This document shows, piece after piece, positions 23,012 through 31,038 of a stretch of DNA of 45,181 nucleotides. Positions within the stretch are counted from its first letter, which is position 1; each line of letters starts with the position of its first letter. Made by a program: the position numbers and the translations under genes. The stretch comes from JBDKTH01 sp964558295 (GTDB lineage: Bacteria; Planctomycetota; Planctomycetia; Pirellulales; Thermoguttaceae), in contig CAZLDQ010000016.1 of NCBI GenBank assembly GCA_964558295.1, positions 1 to 45,181 of the forward strand. Reading direction: 5' to 3'. A model generated the notes under the pieces. The model was not told the DNA's origin. It searched no databases and saw only the letters and a list, made by a program, of their open reading frames with translations.

Positions 23012-25081
23012 CTACGGTTTGTCCACGGTTGCCGATACCGGGTACGCGATGAACAGGGCGCGGCAAAGCTCGCAGGTCACGTCGGTCTGGAGTACCGTGC
23101 CATAGCTTGCACGATAGCCGGCCGTTAGTTCAATGAGCAGGCCGAAACGGCCGCTGGCCGCAGTGTGCATCAGCACGGGTCTTGGCCGGTCGCTGTAGAT
23201 TCGCGTCAACAGGTACTGCGAGATCGTGTCTTCGTCGTTCTGGTGGAGCAAATGACGCCCACGCAGCCGCTGGTTGGCGATGTGTTGAAGATCCAGTGCC
23301 AGGATTTCGTTTTCCGGCCGCGCGTTGACCGGCAGGATGCCAATCTTGTTATCTCTGGCACCCACATTGCCGTGAAAGTCGAGAATGCAGTAGAGATCCG
23401 GGTTGGCAACGATCCCCTTGTAGGTGCGAGCCTCCGGCTCGGTGAAGGGGGCAGAGCCTTTCCAGTCGTAGTCGCCGGGGAGCCACTTGCCGTCTTGGTT
23501 GCTGTCGGTACCGACGAACTTGTCCCACTCGTAATCGCCCTGACGGTTGAGATCGACCCCTTGGGCGTTTTGCCGCCGCACGTGGTCGTAGCCCCATGGA
23601 TTGAGACAGGGAACAATCTTGATCTGGACCTTGTTGAGATCGATCACGTCCTGAAAAGCCCCTTCGGCCAGCCGGCGTGCGAAGGTCACCAACCCATACC
23701 CAGGTTCCCATTCGCTGCCATGGGCGGCGGCATAGAGGAAATAGAGCGGTTTCACGGGCTGGCCGAGATTAAGGCTGTAAATCCGGTATCCTGCCGAAGC
23801 AGGCCCTTCTTCCTGAAAACGGATCGCGGGATAGTCGATCGCCGTCTGATTCATCAATTCGACGAACTCCGCATAGCTCAACTTCTTCGGGTAGTATTGA
23901 CCGAACCGTACTGGATTGGTTAGAGCGTTGGTGACGATGGTGTATTTGTAATACGCCCCGACGTGGTTGTAGAAAGGCTCGCGAAGCGAGAGGACGTCGG
24001 CGGCTGTGACCGCCCCCTGACCGACCGTCATGCGGACCAATCCCGGTTCTTCGTTCGGTCCGACGGCCAAGACCTCCAGCCCTGGGCGTGAGAACCCGGC
24101 CGGCAAGAGCATCAGTTTTCCCTCAGGCCAACTGGCTCGGGGCATGATCTGACCAACTTCAAATCCCGCGGTCGCCTCCGCCGTCTTAACCACGCGCAAG
24201 CCGGCGAGCATCCGCTTTTCTTCCGGTTGCTTTTCGACCGGGCCGACCACGACGGACACGGCCTCGGCCTTTTGCCACTGAGCGAAATTGCGCAGGTCCA
24301 TAAACACCCGGCCGCCACGCTGGGCAAACCGCTCGACGGCAGCAAACGCGGCCCGCGGTACGCCTCCCTCGAATAGCATCAAAACGGCCTGGCACGCGTC
24401 GAGCGGCTCTTCTGGCGGGAGTCGCACGAGGCCGTCTTCGAAGAGGACTCTCAGTTCGCCCATCGTGGGATGGTCGTCAGCTAGATCGGTTAACAGTCCG
24501 ACCTTGGGAGCCGGTGGCTCAGGCCTGGGCTGGCGTCGAACGGCCAGTTCCACGTCGTCGAAGAGTACCCGTCCGACGCCCTTGCCGATCTGCAGGTAGG
24601 CCATCACATAGGCCGTGCCCTTGGGAACCTGGACCAGCACGCGGCGCCGGGTCCAGTCGAACCGTCCCTGGGCAGGAACGGAGGTCGGCTGTGCGAGGAT
24701 CTGTTGCTTGGCGTCCATGCAGTAAATCTGCAAGGTGGTTTCGCCGTCGTCGTTGAGTTCCGACTTGACCCAAGCCGACAGTTCCAGGAGGCTTCCTGGC
24801 TGGACGACAATCGACTGGTCATGCCCTTGGCGCAACCGGGTCGAGGTCGGCTGGAGATTCTCCAACACAACGGCTGCCGAGCCTTCGCGGCCCGCGACAT
24901 CTTCCCGGAACAGCTTGCGGGTGGCGTCTTCCGGCGTGCGTTTCTCCCAGGCCGGCGCGAGAGCCTCCTCAAAACGAGGATTTTTCAGAAGGTTATCCGC
25001 GCGAGCCGTTGAAGCAAGAGCGAGGAGGAGCAAAAACAGAACCACGCGGCGTCGTTCAAGAGTGTCAATCATTCGAGACAT
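23012..25081 (-). CDS. Secreted M14-family zinc carboxypeptidase-like protein
   Basis: A 689-residue exported protein. Residues 1-30 form a signal peptide (RRVVLFLLLLALASTARA). A beta-sandwich, carbohydrate-binding-like region follows (about 35-190: NLLKNPRFEEAL, then FDDVELAVRR), then a middle region of unknown fold (200-370) and a C-terminal M14 peptidase domain (about 390-680). Zinc ligands His454 and Glu457 (HGSEWE) and His570 (FHGNVG), and the catalytic Glu651 (LLIELTAGY), are all present, so it should be active. The exact start is uncertain: ATG 25081 or ATG 25072. It is last in a close-packed set that begins with an ECF sigma factor, 32 bases after the lipoprotein gene. Confidence 0.88.
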   Translation of the reverse strand: MSRMIDTLERRRVVLFLLLLALASTARADNLLKNPRFEEALAPAWEKRTPEDATRKLFREDVAGREGSAAVVLENLQPTSTRLRQGHDQSIVVQPGSLLELSAWVKSELNDDGETTLQIYCMDAKQQILAQPTSVPAQGRFDWTRRRVLVQVPKGTAYVMAYLQIGKGVGRVLFDDVELAVRRQPRPEPPAPKVGLLTDLADDHPTMGELRVLFEDGLVRLPPEEPLDACQAVLMLFEGGVPRAAFAAVERFAQRGGRVFMDLRNFAQWQKAEAVSVVVGPVEKQPEEKRMLAGLRVVKTAEATAGFEVGQIMPRASWPEGKLMLLPAGFSRPGLEVLAVGPNEEPGLVRMTVGQGAVTAADVLSLREPFYNHVGAYYKYTIVTNALTNPVRFGQYYPKKLSYAEFVELMNQTAIDYPAIRFQEEGPASAGYRIYSLNLGQPVKPLYFLYAAAHGSEWEPGYGLVTFARRLAEGAFQDVIDLNKVQIKIVPCLNPWGYDHVRRQNAQGVDLNRQGDYEWDKFVGTDSNQDGKWLPGDYDWKGSAPFTEPEARTYKGIVANPDLYCILDFHGNVGARDNKIGILPVNARPENEILALDLQHIANQRLRGRHLLHQNDEDTISQYLLTRIYSDRPRPVLMHTAASGRFGLLIELTAGYRASYGTVLQTDVTCELCRALFIAYPVSATVDKP

Positions 25082-25113
25082 TTCCGGAAAGAAAAAGAAT
25101 CTGAGAACCAGCC

Positions 25114-25425
25114 CTACAGTTTGTCGGCCATCGCCTTCGCCTTCGCCTTGATTGCAGCCGGATCGGTGAGAGCAATCAACTGATCGAAGTCGGGTTGAAG
25201 GGTTTGGGCCAGCTTTGTGTTGCCTTCGCCCATTGATTCCAGTTGCTCCTTGACCACCTTGATTGAATCGCCGAGCTTTCCGGTGACTGCGATTTCCTCG
25301 AGGGCGGCTTTCATGATCCGCGGCCCGGGCGGGTCGACCATTCGCACAGGCGCCTCCCGACCGCTGCAACCGATCACGAGGATCATGAGGAATACGAACG
25401 ACCACCAACGGTGAGACAGGGACAT
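25114..25425 (-). CDS. Small lipoprotein
   Basis: A 103-residue predicted lipoprotein. After MSLSHRWW comes the hydrophobic stretch SFVFLMILVIG and the lipobox Cys (VIGCSG, about residue 20). The mature part is mostly helical and charged (ALEEIAVTGKLGDSIKVVKE, then KAKAKAMADKL). No family recognised. The start at 25425 was chosen because GAGGAG lies 9 bases upstream; the frame is open to 25530. A small lipoprotein directly after a DUF1559 gene is a common planctomycete arrangement, which suggests a joint role at the cell envelope. Confidence 0.8.
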   Translation of the reverse strand: MSLSHRWWSFVFLMILVIGCSGREAPVRMVDPPGPRIMKAALEEIAVTGKLGDSIKVVKEQLESMGEGNTKLAQTLQPDFDQLIALTDPAAIKAKAKAMADKL

Positions 25426-25498
25426 CACGTTGAACTCCTCAGAAAAACGATTGGAACTCGAATTTCCTGGCCTTGTCACGTTGTTTCGAGACTCTTGC

Positions 25499-26518
25499 TC
25501 AAGGGGGCGACACCGCCTCGCCACCGTCACGGCTACCCAGGCCGTGATAGGTGGTCAGATCAATCGTTTCGGAGATGAAGCGAACTGAGGCATCGGCCAA
25601 CGCGTGGTTGACGCCGCCGGGATGCCGGCTCCGCGCGGGATAAAGCCCCTTGCTCCAACCGTGGTTACCGGTGTTCGTCTCGGTCATACAACTCGGATAT
25701 CTCCAATTAGGAGGCGCTAGGGTGTTGAAAACGCTGTATTCCATGATGCCACGCACGAATCGAGCGGCCGCGTAGCTGCTATGGTTAGCGGGATTGGCAT
25801 TACAGTTGGCGCCGGCAGCTTCAACCACTGAGGGAGCGATTGCCCCTTGGGATGTCGATTCGCTGGCCGTCCAATTCAATCCTCGTACTACATCCGTCAT
25901 GGGACGGTAGGCGTTGTCGTCGGTATCACCGGTCAGGTGCTCGCCGAGCATGATCGTGTTTGACGTTCCATCCGTAATCGCTGCCATGCGAGTTTCATTC
26001 CGGCGACGGAATACACCGTTCTGCTGGGCCGTTGCGACATTCCACCCCAGGTTCGACCCCGCACAGACCGGATAGCTGCAAGAGCCTTTGTAGACGGGAT
26101 GGGGTAGATCCGAAGGGCACTTGAACGTAGCAACGGGATAGTTCTCGGCAGCGATCTCGGCTTCAGAATTGCTTTCCCTGTAGAAGTCTTTTGAGACGGT
26201 CCGTATATTTTCATAAAGCGCTTGCTGCTCAAGGAACGGCAAGATTTTGACATGGGCGGAGTAAACATACCCCGTCGTCGAGGTGTCAGAAACACAACCT
26301 CCAAGCTGACCGTACGCCGGAAACGCATTATAACTGTCATGGTAGTTGTGCAGAGCCAGCGCCATCTGCTTGAGATGGTTGGTACACTGGGCCCGCCGAG
26401 CGGCTTCCCGGGCGGCCTGAACAGCTGGCAGAAGCAAGGCGATCAAGATGCCGATAATGGCGATCACTACGAGCAGTTCTACCAGGGTAAAACCCAATTG
26501 TCTTCGAGAGTTCATCAT
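25499..26518 (-). CDS. DUF1559-family type II pseudopilin-like protein
   Basis: A 339-residue protein with a prepilin-type N-terminus: a short basic leader, then GFTLVELLVVIAIIGILIAL, where cleavage after Gly and methylation of Phe would be expected and Glu at position +5 is present. AREAARRAQCTNHLKQMALALHNY is the typical DUF1559 continuation, and the C-terminus has HPGGVNHALADASVRFI, the degenerate H-X9-DG-type tail. Planctomycetes encode many such proteins; the function is unknown but export to the envelope is expected. ATG 26518 has GGAG 6 bases upstream. It lies 70 bases after the FecR/LamG gene. Confidence 0.92.
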   Translation of the reverse strand: MMNSRRQLGFTLVELLVVIAIIGILIALLLPAVQAAREAARRAQCTNHLKQMALALHNYHDSYNAFPAYGQLGGCVSDTSTTGYVYSAHVKILPFLEQQALYENIRTVSKDFYRESNSEAEIAAENYPVATFKCPSDLPHPVYKGSCSYPVCAGSNLGWNVATAQQNGVFRRRNETRMAAITDGTSNTIMLGEHLTGDTDDNAYRPMTDVVRGLNWTASESTSQGAIAPSVVEAAGANCNANPANHSSYAAARFVRGIMEYSVFNTLAPPNWRYPSCMTETNTGNHGWSKGLYPARSRHPGGVNHALADASVRFISETIDLTTYHGLGSRDGGEAVSPP

Positions 26519-26588
26519 CAATTCTCCCTGATTCCGAGAAACCATCCTCATGCATGGGCACAAGGCCTCTCCACCGGTCGTTCTCCGC

Positions 26589-28334
26589 CTATTGGCTGGT
26601 GCTTGCAGCCAAGACAATCTCTTCCCGCGTTAGCACGGTGTCATAAACACGAAACTCATCGATTCGCCTGCCGTTTCCAGGCTCTTTCACAAAGTCGTTG
26701 CCGCGGCCAAGTGAATAGAATTCGTTGAGGCCCAACCGCTCGAAAGCCTCCCTCGCGGCTGGCCGGGTTTCGGCGGCGATGAGGTTTCCGTCGAGATAGA
26801 ATTTGATGCCTTCTGCGTTGGACTTGGTAACGGCAATATGATGCCACTGGCCCTTGGTCCAAGGAATCGAGCTTCCGGAATAGAAATCGCCAATTCCATT
26901 GCCACAGAAGTGGATTCCCGTACCGGCAGACGCCTCACGAACTCCGAGCGACCAACCGGCAGTAGGGTCCGTTGCACTCAGCCCAACAACCTTCACGATG
27001 CCGCTGGGGACCGTTGGCAGGTAAAGCCAGGTCATCACGGTGAAGTTGTTGGCCAGGTTCAGCCTTGCCGTTCCCGCGGCGTCAAGATTCCACTGCGCGG
27101 TCGCCTTGTTCAAACCGGCGGAGAATCCTGTGCCTTCCGGGCCGATGGTGATGGCACCATAGGTACCCGGCGGCACTCCCGGTTGGCGATAGAGAAAGCC
27201 GCCGCCGGGGCCTTCTTGGGCCTTGTGCCCTCCCTGTTGGCTGGTGAGCGGCCCCTTGGGCTCTTCCATCGCAAAGTGAACGACGGGAGTCAAACGCCTC
27301 GGCGGCACGTGGCGGACGAACATCTCGGGGGTGGCCGCAAGTGGGCGAATCGCGATGTGTTGCGTTTCGACCCGGGCCGCCTGGCCCGCTTTGAGCCGAA
27401 CCGGCTCGCTGCTGGCTCGCTTGACGCCAATCGCTTGGGCCAACACATGTCCGGCGAACACATGAGTCTCGGTCTGGCCTTGTTCGTCCACGGTCACGCC
27501 AAACTCGGTTCCCAGGTCGACGATTTGAGCTGTCGGCGTGCGAATCGTAAAGCCCTGGGCTAGGTCAGTTTCCGCCCGGGCGACGAGGCTTCCCACGCGC
27601 AGGCGGCCTGAGTCGGCGGTTTCTGCAGAAAACGACACGAGACCCTGGAGAAGGACTTCCGCTCCGCTAGAAAAGACCAATCGCACAAGGCCTGACTTAA
27701 GCCGAAGCGCATTGCCTGGCATGACCGCTGCCCCCCAGCCATAGGACGGTTGGCCGGCAGCCCACTCGACCTCATGCAGTTGGCTGACCCAGGCGGCCGG
27801 CTGAGGACGTACGTCGTTCACCACCACCTGCGACGAAGGCTCAGGCAGGTCCCATTTCGAGATCGCAAACACCATGGCCCCGAACATCGCAACGGCCGCG
27901 ATCCAGGGTATGACACCTTCGCGGGTGAGTTGGCTGACGATTTGTCGTGCCCCGCGGATTAGCAGGCCGTCCGGCGCGCACGGTTCGTCGTCGAACTCTT
28001 GCTCCTCGTCGTCGATCAGCAGGTCTTGCGGAACACTGGGGGACGGTACAATGCAAATCGGATACTCGTCAACCGTTGAGGAAAGAAGACTCTCGTCAGC
28101 CAACGGTGCATTGCTCCGTGTCCACTTCTCGAGAAACGTCATCTCGTTGTGGATCACTTGGCCGCAAGACAATTCGCCATGGAGATCCATGTACTCGATG
28201 TACCAGGCTCTCGCCTGGGCACTGCCAAGAAGTATTTGCTGCAATCGCTTAAAGTCGTCGTCGCCGATCACCCCATCGCAGAGAGCGGCCAGCAGCGGTG
28301 AGAGATCGTCGAATCGAAGGTCTTGAGCAGTCAT
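26589..28334 (-). CDS. FecR and LamG domain membrane protein, putative anti-sigma sensor
   Basis: A 581-residue bitopic membrane protein. The cytoplasmic N-terminus (1-140) starts MTAQDLRFDDLSPLLAALCD, like an anti-sigma domain, and has an acidic stretch (DDEEQEFDDE). One membrane helix covers about 141-159. A FecR-like domain follows outside (about 190-320, core TPTAQIVDLGTEFGVTVDEQ), then a LamG/concanavalin-like domain (about 350-580, WHHIAVTKSNAEGIKFYLDG). The layout fits a protein that holds the adjacent ECF sigma factor and senses a polymer or envelope signal; that is inference. The start was taken at ATG 28334; a TTG at 28364 is possible. 41 bases separate it from the sigma gene. Confidence 0.85.
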   Translation of the reverse strand: MTAQDLRFDDLSPLLAALCDGVIGDDDFKRLQQILLGSAQARAWYIEYMDLHGELSCGQVIHNEMTFLEKWTRSNAPLADESLLSSTVDEYPICIVPSPSVPQDLLIDDEEQEFDDEPCAPDGLLIRGARQIVSQLTREGVIPWIAAVAMFGAMVFAISKWDLPEPSSQVVVNDVRPQPAAWVSQLHEVEWAAGQPSYGWGAAVMPGNALRLKSGLVRLVFSSGAEVLLQGLVSFSAETADSGRLRVGSLVARAETDLAQGFTIRTPTAQIVDLGTEFGVTVDEQGQTETHVFAGHVLAQAIGVKRASSEPVRLKAGQAARVETQHIAIRPLAATPEMFVRHVPPRRLTPVVHFAMEEPKGPLTSQQGGHKAQEGPGGGFLYRQPGVPPGTYGAITIGPEGTGFSAGLNKATAQWNLDAAGTARLNLANNFTVMTWLYLPTVPSGIVKVVGLSATDPTAGWSLGVREASAGTGIHFCGNGIGDFYSGSSIPWTKGQWHHIAVTKSNAEGIKFYLDGNLIAAETRPAAREAFERLGLNEFYSLGRGNDFVKEPGNGRRIDEFRVYDTVLTREEIVLAASTSQ

Positions 28335-28375
28335 GGGATCGACGACGAATGCCGCTCCTGTCAATCCGGTTCAAC

Positions 28376-28903
28376 TCATTTGGCCATTGCGACGTGTCGC
28401 TCGATGCAATGCATCAACACACGACGGATACGTTCCAACGCCTTGTACAACGTGTTCACGGGCCGGCCGCTCTGCCGGGCGATCTCCAAGACAGTCTGCG
28501 AGCCGGCGTAGCGATGTTCAATCAGCGATCGATCCCGTGGCGGCAGCTTTTCGAGGCAGCCGGCCAGGGCACGCCGCCTTGCTTGAAGCAACTCTTCACC
28601 GGCCGACCGCTCCTCGGCGATTGTCTCCAGCAAAGCATCGCTAAAACGCAGACGATCCCGGCGATGCGACTGGCGATACTTGAGCACCTCGAAGTAGGCA
28701 ACCCGGCATGCCCAGGCAAAGAAATTGCTTCCCGGCTGGTAATCGCCGAACTTCTGCCACAACGTAACCGACGCCTCCTGAAACACTTCTTGCGCCGCGT
28801 TGGGGTCGATGACGAGTGTCAGGATGTACTTGTAGATGCCCCGATCGTGCCGGGCGAACAGGCTGACGAATTCGACGGCTGAGTCAGCGGGGGGCATTGG
28901 CAT
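28376..28903 (-). CDS. ECF-type RNA polymerase sigma factor
   Basis: A 175-residue group 4 sigma factor with only regions 2 and 4. Region 2 (about 15-85) includes DPNAAQEVFQEASVTLWQKF and FFAWACRVAYFEVLKYRQ for -10 recognition and core binding. Region 4 (about 115-168) has LPPRDRSLIEHRYAG and VLEIARQSGRPVNTLYKALE, the helix-turn-helix for the -35. It belongs to the planctomycete ECF class linked to FecR/LamG partners. It leads a tight set of five genes. An ATG two codons in is an alternative start. Confidence 0.93.
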   Translation of the reverse strand: MPMPPADSAVEFVSLFARHDRGIYKYILTLVIDPNAAQEVFQEASVTLWQKFGDYQPGSNFFAWACRVAYFEVLKYRQSHRRDRLRFSDALLETIAEERSAGEELLQARRRALAGCLEKLPPRDRSLIEHRYAGSQTVLEIARQSGRPVNTLYKALERIRRVLMHCIERHVAMAK

Positions 28904-29179
28904 TCCTCGGCTTGAGAGGCTCGGCCCCAGATCTCAATGGAGAGGGATTCTTCCAGAATAACAACACAAGAACGGCGGTTCTGTACTGGAAAGGCCAAGA
29001 AATCTCATGCTCCCGGCGGGACAGCCAAGTTGGGTGGGGGGCGGGGTGGGCGTATCCGCAAGTTCACACTGCGGCAACCCCCCCCCCGGGAGATGGATGG
29101 CCTATAATCTTATGGAGGGGGGCGTTGATGCGACGACTCACGTCACTTCGGCTCCGCGTAGAAATAAGTCGGACAATTT

Positions 29180-29253
29180 CATGGAAGCAACGGCGGCTGT
29201 CTGGTAAGGTTGAACGCGGACGCAAACGCTGCAAGGCAGCCTTTGCTTCCATG
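29180..29253. repeat. 11-bp perfect inverted repeat with inner 5-bp stem
   Basis: CATGGAAGCAA (29180-29190) is matched exactly by TTGCTTCCATG (29243-29253). Inside, GGCTG (29195-29199) pairs with CAGCC (29237-29241), so the stem continues after a small asymmetric loop. The enclosed region is about 37 bases. Confidence 0.65.
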
Positions 29254-29299
29254 AATCTCAAGCCCGAAACACCTTACGCTCCTTGCAGAGTAGAAGTAT

Positions 29300-29334
29300 G
29301 AAGAAGCAAGGCCTGCTACGCGTCTTGCTTCTTC
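29300..29334. repeat. 11-bp perfect inverted repeat, 13-nt loop
   Basis: GAAGAAGCAAG (29300-29310) is matched exactly by CTTGCTTCTTC (29324-29334). It shares the GAAGCAA core with the element at 29180-29253 and lies about 95 bases before the propeller gene. Confidence 0.65.
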
Positions 29335-29427
29335 AGAATCGCCCAACTTATTGCTGCGCAGCCCCTCACAATACGTGGCGACTTCTGCCGATGCCTTTGG
29401 AATTTTTCCTCTTCATCCAAAGATGCT

Positions 29428-30963
29428 ATGAAAATGACACTTGTACGACAGGATGTAACTTGGCTTAGCCGTCTGTCGATATCGCGTTCCTGGAAGGGAG
29501 CATTCAAGGGCAGCAAACTGTGGTGGTTACCGACGACAGTCCTTCTTTTGACAATCGGCTTGGTATTTGCGAAGCAGGCCTCGCGTGTTGAAGCGGACGA
29601 AGCGGTCGCAGTCTCCGTCTCCTCGAATCTCCATGGCACGCGCCAACTGCCGGCAGCCTGCCGCATCGAGGTTGTCGAGAAAGGCAGCGGCTGGCCCGTG
29701 CCGCTGGTCGAGTTGCGCACGACGCACAACGTGCGTCTAGTTACCGACAACGCCGGCCTGATTGCGTTGGACTTGCCGGAATTGATGGGACGCGACACTT
29801 GGTTTGAGGTGATTGGCCACGGATACAGAGTCCTCCCGGACGGCTTCGGCATGCGTGGCGTGCGGCTTGTGCCAGAGCCGGGCAAGACGCTGCGTGTGGA
29901 AGTCGAGCGGACCATCATCGCCCGGCGCATGGGGCGACTCACCGGAAGTGGTATCTTTGGCGAGAGTCAGAAGCTCGGGCTCGAGCGCGACTGGCGTGAA
30001 TCAGGTGTCTTCGGCTGTGATAGCGTTCAGAACGCCGTGCATCGAGGGAGACTCTTCTGGGCATGGGGTGATACGACGATGCCGGATTATCCGCTGGGCA
30101 TTTTTCATATGACTAGTGCCACAAGCGACGTACAGGCGTTGACGTCCTTCGAGCCACCGGTGCGTCTGCGGCTTGACTATTTCACCGACGCAACAGGAAG
30201 ACCGCGCGGCGTCGCCGAAATGCCTGGCAGCGGCCCGACCTGGGCCAGCGGCTACGTCAGTCTGCCCGACAAAACCGGTAAGCCTCATCTGGTCGCTTCC
30301 TATGTGAAGATCAAGCCGCCGCTGGAAGCCTACCAAGCAGGGCTAGCTGTCTGGAATGAGGAGCGACAGGCGTTCGAGCCCCGGCGTGTGCTATGGACCA
30401 AATCCGAGGCCTCGCCGAAGCCACCGCCGTTTCCCGAAGGACAGCCGGCGTTCTGGAAAGATGAAACAGGCAAGCAGTGGGTGTTTTTCGGCATCAACTT
30501 CCCTACGCTGCGCTGCCCAGCAACGTTCGAGGCGTGGCAGGACGCGACAACGTGGGAGTCGCTCAAACCGCAGACAACCGTGCCGGCCGCAGGCGGCGAG
30601 TCCATCACACCGCACAGTGGTTCAATCGCCTGGCACCCGTGGCGCAAGCGCTGGGTTACCGTGTTCATGGAAGCGTTAGGCAAGCCCAATGCGTTCGGTG
30701 AACTATGGTATGCCGAGGCCGATACGCCGCAAGGACCATGGGGGCCTGCGGTTAAAGTGCTCACCCACGAAAACTACACGTTCTATAACCCGCGGCTGCA
30801 TCCCGAATTCACGCCCGACGGCTCGCCGATGCTTTTCTTCGAGGGGACCTACACCACCTTGTTCAGCGACAACAAACAGCCGACGCCGCGGTATGACTAT
30901 AACCAAGTACTCTACCGGCTCGATCTTGACGATCCCCTCCTCAAGCCGGCGCAGGGCCAATAA
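29428..30963 (+). CDS. Secreted beta-propeller-like (glycosidase-like) protein
   Basis: A 511-residue exported protein. A membrane segment or long signal peptide lies at about 31-50 (WWLPTTVLLLTIGLVFA). A short beta domain resembling regulatory or carrier modules follows (75-165: IEVVEKGSGWPVPLVELRTT), then a repeat-rich beta region (170-505) with blocks such as FGCDSVQNAVHRGRLFWAWG, GPTWASGYVSLPDKTGKPHL and ENYTFYNPRLHPEFTPDGSP. These recall five-bladed propeller glycosidases (GH43/GH117-like folds). I cannot confirm catalytic acids, so the enzymatic role is open. It runs convergent to the secreted oxidoreductase, 75 bases away. Confidence 0.7.
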   Translation: MKMTLVRQDVTWLSRLSISRSWKGAFKGSKLWWLPTTVLLLTIGLVFAKQASRVEADEAVAVSVSSNLHGTRQLPAACRIEVVEKGSGWPVPLVELRTTHNVRLVTDNAGLIALDLPELMGRDTWFEVIGHGYRVLPDGFGMRGVRLVPEPGKTLRVEVERTIIARRMGRLTGSGIFGESQKLGLERDWRESGVFGCDSVQNAVHRGRLFWAWGDTTMPDYPLGIFHMTSATSDVQALTSFEPPVRLRLDYFTDATGRPRGVAEMPGSGPTWASGYVSLPDKTGKPHLVASYVKIKPPLEAYQAGLAVWNEERQAFEPRRVLWTKSEASPKPPPFPEGQPAFWKDETGKQWVFFGINFPTLRCPATFEAWQDATTWESLKPQTTVPAAGGESITPHSGSIAWHPWRKRWVTVFMEALGKPNAFGELWYAEADTPQGPWGPAVKVLTHENYTFYNPRLHPEFTPDGSPMLFFEGTYTTLFSDNKQPTPRYDYNQVLYRLDLDDPLLKPAQGQ

Positions 30964-31038
30964 AGGGGCGGCCGAAGAATTACTTCCGCGTTTTGCGTGC
31001 AAAGGGAGGGACTGCCCCAAGAGAAACGCAAGCACTGT

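Larger units (their letters stand above)
28904..29427. other. Structured gene-free stretch
   Basis: The stretch between the divergent ECF operon and the propeller gene. No gene can be supported. It holds a run of ten C (29078-29087), G-rich patches around 29030-29120 and two large perfect inverted repeats listed separately. Promoters for both neighbours should lie here, but I could not pick them with confidence. Confidence 0.6.
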
